Numbered from the stretch's first letter, positions 44,054-58,085 are shown. The stretch: DNA of 64,000 nt from Amycolatopsis antarctica (GCF_002262875.1 NZ_NKYE01000005.1:62001-126000), one strand, 5' to 3'. Translations and numbers: made by a program. The notes: generated by a model from the sequence alone, not told the origin.

Positions 44054-44192
44054 GCAGGGCACGGGCGATGCGGCGAATTACCCGGACGAGAGAACGGCGC
44101 CGGGTAATCGCGGAAACGCCGGGCAACCGGCACCGATATCCGCGCGTGATCCGGTTGGATGGAGCTGTGCCATCGGCGAGGGCGGGGACCAG

Positions 44193-45869
44193 TTGACTGT
44201 GGCCGTGGTGCTCGTCTGGCTGGTGCTGACCGTGTTCGTGCTGGCCGGATGGTCGCGGTGCAACGACAGCAGAGCGTGGCGGCTGGCGGCGCTGGGTGGT
44301 GCGCTCGTTCTCTCCCTGCTGCACCAGATCATGTTCGGCACGGTCGTCGAGGACGCCTACATCTCCTTCCGCTATTCGCTGAACCTCGCCGAGGGAAACG
44401 GGCCGGTGTTCAATCCGGGCGAGCGCGTCGAGGGGTATTCGAACTTTCTGTGGACGGTGCTGGTGGCCGTTCCGCAGGCGGTGTTCGGCCGGGGCCTCGT
44501 CGCCGGGGCCGCCGTACTGGGCGTGATCTGCACGCTCGGCTGTGTGCTGCTGGCGTACCTGCTGGTCAACCGGATCGTGCGGCTCGCAGGTGCCGGGCGG
44601 CCACCCCGGCCGGTGCTGGGGGTGCTCGCCGCCGTGCTGACGGCAGGCGCGAGCGGGCTGGCCGCCTACGGGCCGTCCGGGCTGGAGACGCCGCTGTTCC
44701 TGCTGCTGGTGCTCGCCACCTGCTACGCCGTCGCCTGCGGGCGGACCGTGGTGGCCGGGGTGCTGGTCGCCCTCGCCACGATGACCCGTCCGGACGGCGC
44801 GGTGGTGGCGCTGATCGTCGCGGCGTTCCTGGTAGTCGCGGCCGTCCGGAAGCGGACCGACTGGTGGGCGCTGATCGGCTACCTGCTGGGCGGGCTGGTG
44901 CTCGCCGTGCCGTGGACGGCCTGGCGGGTCACCTACTACGGGCACCTGCTGCCGAACGCGGTCGCGGCCAAGTCGGGCGGTTCGCTGGGCTGGCAACTCG
45001 GCCAGGGCTGGGACTACCTGGCGGGTTTTTCCCTTGCGCACCTTGGGTTCCTGCTTGCCGGGGTGGTCGCCGTCATCGTGCTCTCGCGGCGAAGGGTGGC
45101 CGAGGAGACCAGGCAGGCGGGAGCGTTCGCCTGGCTGCTGCTGGCCATCGCGGGCGGCTACCTGGCCTTCATCACCTACGCGGGCGGCGACTGGATGCCG
45201 GCCTGGCGGCTGCTCGCGCCGGTGCCGCCGCTGATCGCGGTCGCCGTCCTCGCGGCGTACGGGGTGCTGACCGATCCGGTACCGGTGCCCGTGCCGCGCG
45301 GGAACGTCCGACGCCGGATCGCCCCGGCCGTCGCGCTGGCGCTGTGCGGCGTCTCCCTGCTGGTGTCCACGATGACGCCCAGGATGCTGCCGTCGATGCG
45401 GGAGTGGAGCGAGCAGATCGCGGAGATGGGGGAGATCGGCTCCTGGCTCGGGGCGACCCTTCCGCCCGGAACGGTGTTCAGCACCTACGCCAACGGGGTG
45501 CTGTCGTACCGGGCGGGAACCGGGCTGATCGTCGTCGACGTGCTGGGGCTCACCGACGAGCACATCGCCCGCGAGGGCAGGCGGGACGAGGACAGCGGCC
45601 CCATCGGCCACATCGCCAACGACTACGAGTACGTGGTGGACGTCCGGCGGCCCTCCGTCGCGGTCACCACCGGCAACGGTTTCGCGGACCGGCAGCAGTG
45701 CGGTATCGGCACGGCGTACGCGGACGACTACGCACCGGCTCCCTTCCGCCGTGCGGGGCGGGACGGCGGCGAGGACTGGGTGACGCTGTACCTGCGCGAC
45801 GGCCAGGCACCGGAGCTCATCGAGGAACTCACCGCCGACCCGCGGTTCGAACACGTGCCCTGCGACTGA
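44193..45869 (+). CDS. AftB-like GT-C membrane glycosyltransferase
   Basis: A membrane protein of about 558 residues with about ten helices and a C-terminal soluble domain (about 400-558). The first external loop [40 protein letters not shown] is the mark of GT-C sugar transferases using decaprenyl-phosphate donors, including the mycobacterial terminal arabinofuranosyltransferase AftB, which lies in M. tuberculosis beside ubiA, the PAP2 gene, glfT2 and glf. Those genes are 8 kb away here, so an arabinosyltransferase role is plausible. Start is uncertain: TTG 44193 follows GGCGGGGA; GTG 44199 is also possible. Confidence 0.75.
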   Translation: MTVAVVLVWLVLTVFVLAGWSRCNDSRAWRLAALGGALVLSLLHQIMFGTVVEDAYISFRYSLNLAEGNGPVFNPGERVEGYSNFLWTVLVAVPQAVFGRGLVAGAAVLGVICTLGCVLLAYLLVNRIVRLAGAGRPPRPVLGVLAAVLTAGASGLAAYGPSGLETPLFLLLVLATCYAVACGRTVVAGVLVALATMTRPDGAVVALIVAAFLVVAAVRKRTDWWALIGYLLGGLVLAVPWTAWRVTYYGHLLPNAVAAKSGGSLGWQLGQGWDYLAGFSLAHLGFLLAGVVAVIVLSRRRVAEETRQAGAFAWLLLAIAGGYLAFITYAGGDWMPAWRLLAPVPPLIAVAVLAAYGVLTDPVPVPVPRGNVRRRIAPAVALALCGVSLLVSTMTPRMLPSMREWSEQIAEMGEIGSWLGATLPPGTVFSTYANGVLSYRAGTGLIVVDVLGLTDEHIAREGRRDEDSGPIGHIANDYEYVVDVRRPSVAVTTGNGFADRQQCGIGTAYADDYAPAPFRRAGRDGGEDWVTLYLRDGQAPELIEELTADPRFEHVPCD

Positions 45870-45921
45870 CTCCGAGACGGGGAGAACCCGCACCGCACAA
45901 GGGCATGGCTACCCTGAGCTG

Positions 45922-47427
45922 ATGCCACAGCAGGGGGACACCGCGAGCGGACGCGCGCGAAGATCGGGTACGGGCCGGGAGCTCGGCCTGGGCCTTGTCG
46001 TGTTCGCGGTCTCGCTGACCTTGCTGCTGATCCGGTTCCTCGTGCCGAGAGCGATCAGCGCCGCCGACAACGGCGACGGCAAACGGGTGCTGTGCGGTGC
46101 CGGGATCATCTGGAACAGCGACGGCTCGCAGGACTACGCCCGTACCGAGTATTTCGACGCGATCACCGGCTGCGAGTCCGACTATTTCCTCAGCCAGATC
46201 TGGTTCGTCCGTGCCGCGCAGTGGATCGGCCGCGTGATCGGTACCGAGTCCTCGGTGAATCTCGTCATCGTCGGCGTTCTCAGCAGCGTTCTGGTCGCCG
46301 CGTCCGTCGCTTTCGTGGCACTCGGCATTCCGTTCTCGATGCGATGCAGGCTGGCGATTTCCGCGGGCCTGCTGCTGTTGCTCGCCGATTCCGCGTTCTT
46401 CGGCTACTTCGCGTCCGTGCTCGGCGAGGGGCCCGCGTTCATCGGCATCACGCTGATGGCCGGCGGAATGCTGCTGATGTCCCGCCCCGGCTGGTGGCGC
46501 TATCTCGGTATGGCGGTCACCGTCGGCGGCGGAATCATCGGTGTCAACGCCAAGGTGCAGACGCTGATGATCCTGCCGGTTCTGTTGCTGGCACTGGTTT
46601 TCATCCGCCCGCAGGGGACTCGCGGGATCGCCCGCTGGGCGCCCGCCGGGCTGGTGTTCGCGGCCGTGCTGAACGCGTCGCTGAACGTCCAGCCGCCGCT
46701 CGACGAGGACACCGGTCCCGGCGCGGACACCCGCGAGATCAACATGTTCAACACGATCTTCATGTCGATTCTCGACGGGCAGCACGACACCGAAGCGGAT
46801 CTCGCGGCACTCGGGCTTCCCGAATCGTTCTCCCGATACGCGGCGAACGGCTGGTGGCATCCGAATCCGGCACGCTTCGATCCGGAGTACCCGCGGTACC
46901 GGGACCAGATCAGCCGCCGCAACGTCGTCGAGTACCTCGCCGAACATCCCGCGCGAACGGTCCAGATCCTCGATCGCGCCGCCACCGATCTGCTCACCGC
47001 GCGACCCGAATACCTGGCCAGTTTTCCGCGGGAGGCCGGCTATCCGCCGCTGACGCTGGAGTACCGGGTGCCGGTGCTCTCCGGTGCGACGGCGTTCATC
47101 GCGCCGCTGGGGCTGTGGGTGCTGCTGCCGATCTGGGTGCTGACCGCGTGCGCGGCCGTGCGCGCCTGGCGGCCGAGGGTGGGCAGACGGCAGGTCGGCG
47201 TCGTCATCCTGTTCGTGCTGGCGATCGCGGGCGGTCAGTACCTGCTCGGCGGGCTCGGTGACGGCATCGAGAACGTCAAGCACCAGAGCATCGCGCTGTT
47301 CTGCACGCTGTTCGGCGTGGTGCTCGCGGCGGGCAGCCTGCTGCTGCGGCCGCGCCCACCCGAGCCCGAGGGGGAACCGGCGCCACCGGACGCCCGGACG
47401 GTGCCGGAGACCGAGCCCGCGGCGTGA
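45922..47427 (+). CDS. Polytopic membrane protein, possible glycan-related hexose transferase
   Basis: A 501-residue protein with about ten helices. The long first external loop contains ISAADNGDGKRVLCGAGIIWNSDG, and a hydrophilic segment (about 265-350, DEDTGPGADTREINMFNTIFMSILDG) separates the helical blocks; the C-terminus is a Pro/Glu-rich tail. The NGD motif and layout recall membrane proteins annotated as glycan hexose transferases (WsfD-like), but the match is by impression only. ATG 45922 has a -10 TACCCT (45910-45915) 6 nt upstream, indicating a leaderless mRNA separate from the gene before it. Confidence 0.7.
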   Translation: MPQQGDTASGRARRSGTGRELGLGLVVFAVSLTLLLIRFLVPRAISAADNGDGKRVLCGAGIIWNSDGSQDYARTEYFDAITGCESDYFLSQIWFVRAAQWIGRVIGTESSVNLVIVGVLSSVLVAASVAFVALGIPFSMRCRLAISAGLLLLLADSAFFGYFASVLGEGPAFIGITLMAGGMLLMSRPGWWRYLGMAVTVGGGIIGVNAKVQTLMILPVLLLALVFIRPQGTRGIARWAPAGLVFAAVLNASLNVQPPLDEDTGPGADTREINMFNTIFMSILDGQHDTEADLAALGLPESFSRYAANGWWHPNPARFDPEYPRYRDQISRRNVVEYLAEHPARTVQILDRAATDLLTARPEYLASFPREAGYPPLTLEYRVPVLSGATAFIAPLGLWVLLPIWVLTACAAVRAWRPRVGRRQVGVVILFVLAIAGGQYLLGGLGDGIENVKHQSIALFCTLFGVVLAAGSLLLRPRPPEPEGEPAPPDARTVPETEPAA

Positions 47428-47483
47428 CCTTCGCGGCGTTCGCGGAAACGCCCGCCGAACCTACGGTCGCGTAGCCTGGCCGC

Positions 47484-48233
47484 ATGGCTGAGTTCGTGTA
47501 CCCGCCCGTCGTGCTGGCGGCCAAGACGATGTTCCGCGTACTGGACAACAGGTTGCGGGTGACGGGCATCGAGAACATCCCGGCCACCGGCGGCGCGGTC
47601 ATCGCCTGCAACCACGTCAGCTACCTGGACTTCCTGTTCTGTGGTCTGGGCGCGCAGCCCGCCAAGCGGCTGGTGCGCTTCATGGCCAAGCAGGAGATCT
47701 TCCACAATCGGATCGCCGGCCCGCTCATGCGCGGCATGCACCACATCCCGGTGGACCGCGCGGCCGGGAAGGCGTCCTACGACGAGGCGGTGGCGCGGCT
47801 GCGGGCAGGCGAGATCGTCGGCGTGTTCCCGGAGGCCACGATCAGCCGTTCGTTCACCGTCAAGGAGATCAAGTCGGGCGCCGTCCGGATGGCCGCCGAG
47901 GCGGGCGTGCCCGTCGTGCCGATGGCCCTGTGGGGCACGCAGCGGCTGTGGACGAAGGGCAGGCCGCGCACGCTGACCAAGCGCCACGTCCCGATCCTGA
48001 TCCGCGCGGGTGAGCCGTTGCGCCCCACGCCCACCGACGACACCGAGACGCTGACCAAGGACCTGCGCACGCGGATGAGCACGCTGCTCGACCAGGTGCA
48101 GGCCGACTACCCGGAAACCCCGTCCGGCGAGGAGGACCGCTGGTGGCTGCCCGCCCGTCTCGGCGGGACCGCGCCCACGCCGGAGGAGGCCGCCGAACTG
48201 GACGCCCGGCCGCCCCGGGACGACCGCGCCTAG
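47484..48233 (+). CDS. PlsC-type 1-acylglycerol-3-phosphate acyltransferase family protein
   Basis: A 249-residue acyltransferase of the AGPAT/PlsC family, transferring acyl chains to lysophospholipids or glycolipid precursors. The catalytic H-x4-D motif is NHVSYLD (about residues 36-42), followed by the glycerol-3-phosphate site FPEATISRSF (about 114-123) and the VPVVPMALWGTQRLW block. ATG 47484 is preceded 6 nt upstream by TAGCCT (47472-47477), so it is probably leaderless. Its stop overlaps by four bases the stop of the convergent HAD gene, leaving no room for a terminator between them. Confidence 0.9.
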   Translation: MAEFVYPPVVLAAKTMFRVLDNRLRVTGIENIPATGGAVIACNHVSYLDFLFCGLGAQPAKRLVRFMAKQEIFHNRIAGPLMRGMHHIPVDRAAGKASYDEAVARLRAGEIVGVFPEATISRSFTVKEIKSGAVRMAAEAGVPVVPMALWGTQRLWTKGRPRTLTKRHVPILIRAGEPLRPTPTDDTETLTKDLRTRMSTLLDQVQADYPETPSGEEDRWWLPARLGGTAPTPEEAAELDARPPRDDRA

Positions 48234-49042
48234 AACCAGCGTTCGAGGATCTGGGCGACGCCCTCCTCCGAGTTCGGCGCGGTGACCTCGTCGGCCATCT
48301 CCAGCACCTCCGGGTGGGCGTTGGCCATCGCCACCCCGTGCCCGGCCCAGCGCAGCATCGCCGTGTCGTTGGGCATGTCGCCGAACGCGATCGTGTGCCT
48401 GCGGTCCACCCCGAGCCGTTCGGCGACCTCGGCGAGCCCGACCGCTTTCGTGACGCCGTGCGCGGAGACCTCGATCAGCCCCAGACCGGTGGAGTAGGTG
48501 ACGTCCACCGAGTCGTCCAGCACCGCCGACGCCGCCTCCGCCATCTCCGCCGAGCGCATCCCCTTCAGGCTCACCAGCAGCTTCACCGCCGGGTGGCCGA
48601 GCACCTCGGCACGCGGCGCGGAGTGGCTTTCGCTGTCACCCCACGGGTTGAAGAAGCCGTTCTCGACGATGAGGTTGTGCACCTCCGGATCGCGCGCGGA
48701 CTCCCCGACGCGCTCGGCCGCGAGCTGGCAGCCGGGCAGCGCCGTGTGCAGCGCGGTGGCGATGTCGCCGAGCAGCACCGCGTCCAGGGTGCGGGCGGAG
48801 ACGACCCGGTCGGCGCCGATGTCGTAGAGCACCGCCCCGTTCGCGCACACCGCGTACCCGGTCAGCCCGGCGGGCGCGGCGATCGGCGGGATCCAGCGCG
48901 GCGGACGGCCGGAGGCGAGGACGAACGGGACGTCGGCGGCCTGTGCCCTGCCGATCACGTCGAGGGTGCGCCGTTCGAGGCGTTCGAGCGGGCTGAGCAG
49001 GGTGCCGTCCACGTCGGAGGCGATCAGCTGAGGTCTGTCCAC
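48230..49042 (-). CDS. Cof-type HAD hydrolase
   Basis: A 270-residue haloacid-dehalogenase-superfamily phosphatase of the Cof/type IIB subclass. Motif I is IASDVDGTLLSP with the nucleophile Asp10 and Asp12, motif II Ser in VLASGRPPRW, and motif III/IV appears as HTIAFGDMPNDTAMLRWAGHGVAMANAHPEV. Such enzymes remove phosphate from sugar phosphates, nucleotides or flavin precursors. Cap domain is residues about 85-185. The start is GTG 49042. Substrate cannot be predicted. Confidence 0.9.
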   Translation of the reverse strand: MDRPQLIASDVDGTLLSPLERLERRTLDVIGRAQAADVPFVLASGRPPRWIPPIAAPAGLTGYAVCANGAVLYDIGADRVVSARTLDAVLLGDIATALHTALPGCQLAAERVGESARDPEVHNLIVENGFFNPWGDSESHSAPRAEVLGHPAVKLLVSLKGMRSAEMAEAASAVLDDSVDVTYSTGLGLIEVSAHGVTKAVGLAEVAERLGVDRRHTIAFGDMPNDTAMLRWAGHGVAMANAHPEVLEMADEVTAPNSEEGVAQILERWF

Positions 49043-49108
49043 CGCCCCATCATCCCTGACCCCGCCCGTTGACCAACGTGTCGGTGCGCACCGCTAGCGT
49101 GGGCGGTT

Positions 49109-49999
49109 GTGCGCGTAGGCATCGTGATTCTCCCGGAAGACCGCTGGTGGGCGGCCGAACCCAAGTGGCGTGCGGCCGAGGAGTTCGGCTTCGACCACGC
49201 CTGGACCTACGACCATCTCGGTTGGAAGTCACTGGTCGACGGGCCGTGGTTCAGCGCGATCCCGACGCTGACGGCGGCCGCGATGGTCACCGGGTCGATC
49301 CGATTGGGCACCTTCGTCTCCTCGCCGAACTACCGGCACCCGGTCTCGTTCATGCGCGAGCTGATCACCCTCGACGACGTCGCCGACGGCAGGTTGCTGG
49401 TCGGCATCGGCGCGGGTACCGGCAGCCCCGCGTACGACACCGTCGTGCTCGGCGAACCGGAGCTCAGCCGCAAGGAGCGGGCCGACCGGTTCATCGAGTT
49501 CGTCGAGGCGCTGGACGGCTTGCTGCTGCACGACAAGCACGACCACGAGGGCACCTACTACACGGCGAGAGGCGCCCGGAACCTGCCGGGACCGGTGCAG
49601 CGTCCCCGCCCCCCGTTCGTCGTCGCCGCCAACGGCCCCCGCACGATCCGGCTCGCCGTCCGGCAGGGCGCGGGCTGGCTCACCACCGGCCGTCCCGCCG
49701 AGACGGTGGACGAGTGGTGGCAGGGCGTCGCGGAGTTGTCCGCGACCTTCGACCGCACCCTCGACGAGCTGGGCAGGGACGGCTCGACCGTCGAACGGCA
49801 TCTCAGTCTGGACGCCGCGCCCGTCTACTCGCTCACCAGTGTCGAGGCGTTCACCGACGCCGCCGGGCGGGCGAAGGACCTCGGCTTCACCGACGTCACC
49901 GTGCACTGGCCGCGTTCGGACAGCCCGTACGCGGGCAGGGAGATCGTCCTGGAACAGATCGCCGCGGACGTGCTGCCAGGCCTGCAGGAGCCGTCCTAG
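49109..49999 (+). CDS. LLM-class F420-dependent oxidoreductase
   Basis: A 296-residue luciferase-like TIM-barrel enzyme of the type using coenzyme F420 (or FMN). Characteristic parts are the start VRVGIVILPEDRW, WTYDHLGWKSL, IRLGTFVSSPNYRHPVSFMRELITLDDVADGRLLVGIGAGTGSPAYD and PFVVAANGPRTIRLAVRQGAGWLT. It most likely performs a hydride transfer on an unknown substrate; it is not a LuxA subunit, as it lacks a partner LuxB-like gene and is 11 kb from the LuxE/LuxC genes. GTG 49109 has TAGCGT (49095-49100) 8 nt upstream, so is probably leaderless. Confidence 0.88.
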   Translation: MRVGIVILPEDRWWAAEPKWRAAEEFGFDHAWTYDHLGWKSLVDGPWFSAIPTLTAAAMVTGSIRLGTFVSSPNYRHPVSFMRELITLDDVADGRLLVGIGAGTGSPAYDTVVLGEPELSRKERADRFIEFVEALDGLLLHDKHDHEGTYYTARGARNLPGPVQRPRPPFVVAANGPRTIRLAVRQGAGWLTTGRPAETVDEWWQGVAELSATFDRTLDELGRDGSTVERHLSLDAAPVYSLTSVEAFTDAAGRAKDLGFTDVTVHWPRSDSPYAGREIVLEQIAADVLPGLQEPS

Positions 50000-50044
50000 C
50001 GACGTTCGGTCACCGCTGGGACGGACTGCGACGTACTCGGCTGG

Positions 50045-50243
50045 TGCGTTCGGGTGATAGTCCGTACGCAGGGAAACCGTTTGCCCGGTGCCGGCGTCGA
50101 GATTGGTGTAACCGCATTTCACAGGGTGCGGTGGGGACCGGCGAGGGGGTCGCCGGATCCGGGGTGGGAGCCCCGGGGGTGCTGGGGGAGCAGTGAGCCC
50201 CCGTGCGGCACGGCCGAGCGGCCTGCCGTACGGGGGCTTTCTT
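50045..50243 (+). other. Structured intergenic segment, candidate RNA
   Basis: There is no convincing gene between 50000 and 50288. The stretch contains GATAGTCC at 50055, an A-rich GGGAAACCG, and small hairpins: CCGCA-tttcacaggg-TGCGG (50111-50130) and CCGGCGA-ggggg-TCGCCGG (50138-50156), ending in a strong terminator. This pattern suits a small RNA or a structured 3' region of the oxidoreductase mRNA. It matches no RNA family I can name. Confidence 0.4.
50196..50243 (+). terminator. Strong intrinsic terminator with T-rich tail
   Basis: Stem AGCCCCCGTGCGGCA (50196-50210) pairs with 50224-50238 with one mismatch, and TTCTT follows. It is one of the two terminators here with a T-rich tail on the plus strand. 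Confidence 0.85.
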
Positions 50244-50288
50244 CGTCCGGTCCTGTTCGTCCGCGGGGCCGGTCCGTGGCGCCGGTGG

Positions 50289-54083
<3,795 letters not shown>

Positions 54084-54087
<4 letters not shown>

Positions 54088-55007
54088 GCGAGATCACCGA
54101 ACCCGCGACGGTGGACACCCCGCCCCGCAAGGGGCCGGTCGGTGTCGCGCTGGGCGTGGTGCGAACGGCGCGTCCGCGGCAGTGGGTGAAGAACGTCCTG
54201 GTGCTGGCCGCACCGTTCACCGCGGGCCAGATCGGCAACGGCGGCGTCCTGCTGGACGCGCTCGTCGCCTTCGTGGCGTTCTCCCTGGTCGCCTCGTCGG
54301 TGTACCTGATCAACGACGCGATCGACGTCGAGGCCGACCGGGCGCATCCGACGAAGTGCAAGCGGCCGATCGCCGCCGGGGTCGTCCCGGTGCCGGTCGC
54401 CTACGCGGCGGCGGTGGTCTTCTTCCTCGGCGGCGCCGCCATCGGGGTGATCGCGAGCTGGCAGCTCGTCATCGTGCTGGTGGTCTACGAGATCGTGCAG
54501 CTCGCGTACTGCTTCGGCCTCAAGCACCAGCCGGTCGTCGACCTGGCGATCGTCGGCTCCGGCTTCCTGATGCGCTCGATCGCGGGTGGTGTCGCGGCCG
54601 GTATCACGCTCTCCCAGTGGTTCCTGCTGGTCACGGCGTTCGGCTCGCTGTTCATGGTGGCGGGCAAGCGGTACGCGGAGATCATGCTCTTCGAGCGGAC
54701 GGGCGCCAAGATCCGTTCCTCGCTGAAGAAGTACTCCGCCAGTTACCTGCGTTTCGTCTGGGCCACGTCCTCGGCGATCCTGATCATGTCCTACTGCCTG
54801 TGGGCGTTCGAGCTGCGGGAACGGGCCGACGGATCGGTGTGGCCGGTCATCTCGATGATCCCGTTCGTCGTGGCGGTGCTGCGCTACGCCGTGGACGTCG
54901 ACGGCGGCAACGCGGGCGAACCGGAGGAGATCGCGTTGCGCGACCGGGTGCTCCAGGTGCTCGGTGTCGCCTGGGTGGCGACGCTCGCGGTGTCGTTCTA
55001 CGTGTAG
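54084..55007 (+). CDS. ubiA: Decaprenyl-phosphate phosphoribosyltransferase (DPPR synthase)
   Basis: A 307-residue UbiA-fold intramembrane prenyltransferase with about nine helices. The two Asp-rich sites are NDAIDVEADRAHPTKCKRP (Asn77, Asp78, Asp81, Asp85) and a later YAEIMLFERTGAKIRSSLKKYSASYL region, the DPPR-synthase form of the second loop. It transfers 5-phosphoribose from PRPP to decaprenyl phosphate, the first step of decaprenyl-phosphoarabinose synthesis. Its place after glf and the PAP2 gene matches Rv3806c in M. tuberculosis. A perfect 14-bp terminator hairpin follows. Confidence 0.95.
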
Positions 55008-55022
55008 CCGCCACACCTGCTC

Positions 55023-55056
55023 CTGCCGCCGATCCGGCGTATCGGATCGGCGGCAG
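55023..55056. terminator. Terminator after ubiA
   Basis: Perfect 14-bp stem CTGCCGCCGATCCG (55023-55036) with 6-base loop and right arm 55043-55056, between convergent ubiA and YceI genes. Confidence 0.85.
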
Positions 55057-55097
55057 TGTCGTGTCCGGGGCGCTTCCCGGGGCGGAGACGGCGAGCG

Positions 55098-55676
55098 TTA
55101 CTGCGCGGGTACCGCGGCCAGATGCAGCGTCAGGTCCAGGTACCGCCCGGTCATGCCCTTCTGGGCGGTGAGACCGAAGTCGGTCCGGTCGATCCGGGTG
55201 TCGGCGCGCACCGTCAGGCCGTCCACCCCGGACTCGGCGTGCCGGATCGCGAGCTCCACCGGCCGGGTGACCTCGCGGACGGTGAGCGTGCCGTTGAGTG
55301 TCCAGTCGGTGCCGGACTGCTTGAGCGCGATCGAGCTGAACGTGATCGCCGGGTAGCGGTCGGTATCGAGGTAGCGGCCGGAGTGCACCACCTTGTCCCT
55401 GGCCGAATTGCCGGTGCGGAAACTCGTGGCGTCGACGGCCGCCTCGACACTGGAACCGAAGACCGGTTCGGTGACGGTGATCCGGCCGTCCCGCACCGAG
55501 AACGATCCGCGCACCGGGGCGAGACCGAACAGGTGCCTGGTGGTGAAGTCGACCGTGGACCGGCCGGTGTCGATGACGTATCGCCCGGCCAGCGGGATGT
55601 CGATCCGGTCGGTGGCGTTCTCGGTGGAGCTGGACAACGTGGTTCCCCCTGCGGTTGTGCCTGCGGGCCCGGACAT
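55098..55676 (-). CDS. YceI-family protein
   Basis: A 192-residue lipocalin-like protein of the YceI family, an extended beta-barrel that binds isoprenoid-type lipids in studied members. Family-like stretches are GRYVIDTGRSTVDFTTRHLFGLAPVRGSF, DKVVHSGRYLDTDRYPAITFSS and LNGTLTVREVTRPVELAI. No signal peptide is seen, so it may be cytosolic. Its place beside polyprenyl-phosphate enzymes (UbiA, DprE) is suggestive given the ligand class, but this is inference. It ends 41 bp from the ubiA terminator. Confidence 0.88.
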   Translation of the reverse strand: MSGPAGTTAGGTTLSSSTENATDRIDIPLAGRYVIDTGRSTVDFTTRHLFGLAPVRGSFSVRDGRITVTEPVFGSSVEAAVDATSFRTGNSARDKVVHSGRYLDTDRYPAITFSSIALKQSGTDWTLNGTLTVREVTRPVELAIRHAESGVDGLTVRADTRIDRTDFGLTAQKGMTGRYLDLTLHLAAVPAQ

Positions 55677-55753
55677 ACGGGCCCGTCGTCATCATGTCCG
55701 GCCGGGACGTCCCGGTGCATCCACCGCGCGGGTGTACTCCGCCCGGATGCGGC

Positions 55754-55786
55754 AGTGCCCTCCCGTGACCGGCACGGGAGGGCACT
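55754..55786. terminator. Terminator hairpin after dprE2
   Basis: Perfect 14-bp stem AGTGCCCTCCCGTG (55754-55767), loop ACCGG, right arm 55773-55786, with TTCCTT after it on the plus strand. It lies downstream of the minus-strand dprE2 stop. Confidence 0.75.
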
Positions 55787-55810
55787 TTCCTTGGCGGAGC
55801 GCCAAAAACC

Positions 55811-56566
55811 TTAGATCGGCAACTTGCGGAAAACCGGGCGGGGAACGTGCCGCAGGGCCGACATGACGGGCCGGAAAGCGGCGGGCGCCCAGACCAGTTC
55901 CTTGCCCTTGCGGGCGGCGTCGACGGCGGTCTCGGCGACCTGCTCGGCGGTCTGCGCGAGCGGGGCCTCGTCCATGCCCTCGGTCATCTTGGTCTTCACG
56001 TGCCCGGGACGGACGACGGTGATCTTGATGCCCAGCGGCCGCAGCGCCTCGCCGAGCCCGAGGTAGAAGCCGTCGAAGCCGGCCTTGGTGGAGCCGTAGA
56101 GGAAGTTCGACCGGCGGACTCGCTCACCGGCCACAGAGGACAGTGCGACGACCGAGCCGTGCCCCTGCTGCTTGAGTCGCTCGGAAAGGGCGACGCCGAC
56201 CGAGACGGCGGCGGTGTAGTTGACCTGCGCCAGCTCGACCGCCTTCGCGTGGTCCTGCCACACCTGTTCCGCGTCGCCGAGCAGGCCGAACGCGACCACG
56301 CTGACGTCGATGTCGCCGCCGGCGAACGCCTTCTCGATCATCGCCGGGTGCGAGCCGGTGTCCTTGGCATCGAAGTCCACAGTGGACACATCGCCGCCCG
56401 CCTTGCGCAGCCGCGCGGCGGCCGCGTCCAGGCGCTCGGACGGACGGGCCGCCAGCACGATCCGGAGTGGACGGTCGGCGAGGTAGCGCTCCGCGATCGC
56501 CAGCGCGATGTCGGAGGTGCCGCCGAGCAGCAACAGGGACTGGGGGTTACCTACAGCGTCGATCAC
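55811..56566 (-). CDS. dprE2: Decaprenylphosphoryl-2-keto-ribose reductase
   Basis: A 251-residue SDR that reduces the 2-keto intermediate made by DprE1 to decaprenyl-phosphoryl-D-arabinose. Its NAD site is the variant [19 protein letters not shown], the active-site serine is in [25 protein letters not shown] with the Y-x-x-x-K pair, and it ends [10 protein letters not shown]. Length and order match M. tuberculosis Rv3791 (254 residues). GTG 56566 is placed 31 bp after the dprE1 stop, as in the usual two-gene operon. Confidence 0.95.
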   Translation of the reverse strand: MIDAVGNPQSLLLLGGTSDIALAIAERYLADRPLRIVLAARPSERLDAAAARLRKAGGDVSTVDFDAKDTGSHPAMIEKAFAGGDIDVSVVAFGLLGDAEQVWQDHAKAVELAQVNYTAAVSVGVALSERLKQQGHGSVVALSSVAGERVRRSNFLYGSTKAGFDGFYLGLGEALRPLGIKITVVRPGHVKTKMTEGMDEAPLAQTAEQVAETAVDAARKGKELVWAPAAFRPVMSALRHVPRPVFRKLPI

Positions 56567-56597
56567 GGGAGTCAACTTCCGTCGCGGGCGGTCGTGG

Positions 56598-57977
56598 TCA
56601 GAGTTCGAGGCGGCGGGACATGTCGGAGGCGAACACGCCCTCCGGGTCGACGGAGTCGCGGACCTTGCGCCACTCCTCCAGCCGCGGGTACATCTTCGCG
56701 AAGGTCTCCGGCGTGGTGCGGGAGTCCTTCGCCGTGTAGAGCCGCCCGCCGATGGCGAGCACCTCGTCGTCGAGTTCACGGCAGAACGCGCTCAGCCCGT
56801 CCTTGATCGGGAAGTCCACGCAGATCATCCAGCCGGGGTGCGGGAAGGACAGCGGGGCACGGTTGCCCTCGCCCATCTGCTTGAACACGTTCAGGAACGA
56901 GACGTGACCGGAGTCGGCGATCGTGCCGACGATGCGGCTCAGGTCCTCGTGCGCGTTCAACGGGGTGCTGAACTGGTACTGCAGGAACCCCTTCGAGCCG
57001 TACGCCCGGTTCCACTCGCCGAACATGTCCAGCGGGTGGTAGAACGCCGTCAGGTTCTGGATGACGCCGCGCGCCTGCTTCGGCGTCTTGCGGTAGTACA
57101 GCTCACCGATCGAGCCGAAGGTCAGCTTGTTCGCCAGTCCGTTCGGGAACACGTCCGGCAGGGTCAGCAACTGTGGCGCGTCGAACTTCAGCGGATTCGC
57201 CCGCAGTTTCTTCGGCAGCTCGTCCAGCTTCGCCAGTGAGCCGCGGGCGAAGGCCGCGCGGCCCATCTTCGGGCCGGTGGAGATCGTGTCGAACCAGGCG
57301 GAGGAGTACGTGTAGTCGTTCTCCGAGCCGTTGCTGACCAGTTCCAGCGTCTCGTCCAGATTCGCCGTCCGGTCCAGGTCGGCGATGAAGTACGCGGTCT
57401 CGGTCTTGGTCATCCGCACGGTCGCCCGCAGGATCAGCCCGGTCAGGCCGATGCCGCCGACCGTCGCCCAGAACAGGTCCGACTCGGTGCCGTCCGGGGT
57501 CAGCGTGCGCACCTCGCCGTCCGCGGTGAGCAGTTCCATCGACACGACGTGGTTGCCGAAGCTGCCCGCCGAGTGGTGGTTCTTGCCGTGGATGTCGTTG
57601 GCGATCGCTCCGCCGATGGTGACCTGCCGGGTGCCCGGCAGCACCGGAACCCACAGGCCGAACGGCAGCGCCGCGCGCATGAGCTGGTCCAGGTTCACCC
57701 CGGCGTCCAGCACGGCGAGCCCGCTGTCCGCGTCGATGGAGTGGATGCGGTTCAGCGGCGTCATGTCGACGACGAGCCCGCCCGCGTTCTGCGCCGGGTC
57801 ACCGTACGAGCGGCCGAGGCCGCGGGCGATCACGCCGCGGGTGCCCGCCCGGCGCACCGCCGTGGCGATCACGTCCGGGTCCGGGGTGCTCAGCACCTCC
57901 GCCGTACTGGGCGCGGTACGGGCCCAGCCGGCCAGCGTGCGGGTCTCGGTGTGCGTTCTCGGGGTTTCCTCGCTCAC
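56598..57977 (-). CDS. dprE1: Decaprenylphosphoryl-beta-D-ribose 2'-oxidase
   Basis: A 459-residue FAD-dependent oxidase of the VAO fold, which oxidises the 2-hydroxyl of decaprenyl-phosphoribose. The FAD domain shows [16 protein letters not shown] and [22 protein letters not shown]; the substrate domain ends [11 protein letters not shown]. Cys386 in [14 protein letters not shown] matches the cysteine that reacts with benzothiazinones in M. tuberculosis DprE1 (Cys387), so the protein is expected to be sensitive. GTG 57977 with TACCCT (57990-57985) 7 nt upstream gives a leaderless start and the expected length. Confidence 0.97.
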   Translation of the reverse strand: MSEETPRTHTETRTLAGWARTAPSTAEVLSTPDPDVIATAVRRAGTRGVIARGLGRSYGDPAQNAGGLVVDMTPLNRIHSIDADSGLAVLDAGVNLDQLMRAALPFGLWVPVLPGTRQVTIGGAIANDIHGKNHHSAGSFGNHVVSMELLTADGEVRTLTPDGTESDLFWATVGGIGLTGLILRATVRMTKTETAYFIADLDRTANLDETLELVSNGSENDYTYSSAWFDTISTGPKMGRAAFARGSLAKLDELPKKLRANPLKFDAPQLLTLPDVFPNGLANKLTFGSIGELYYRKTPKQARGVIQNLTAFYHPLDMFGEWNRAYGSKGFLQYQFSTPLNAHEDLSRIVGTIADSGHVSFLNVFKQMGEGNRAPLSFPHPGWMICVDFPIKDGLSAFCRELDDEVLAIGGRLYTAKDSRTTPETFAKMYPRLEEWRKVRDSVDPEGVFASDMSRRLEL

Positions 57978-58085
57978 CGGCCCCAGGGTAGCCACGTGGC
58001 GGCGGATCGTTCGCCACGGCCCGCGTCTGTCAACCCCTTACCGGACGCTGTCGCACCCTCTCGTGGCGGGTTTCCGGAACGCTCC

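Noticed and set aside
39800..44062. 1420-codon minus-strand frame across two membrane-protein genes
   Set aside because: Frame-shifted antisense of the membrane proteins on both strands with no recognisable domain, except the short tail remnant at 41738-41869 that was kept.
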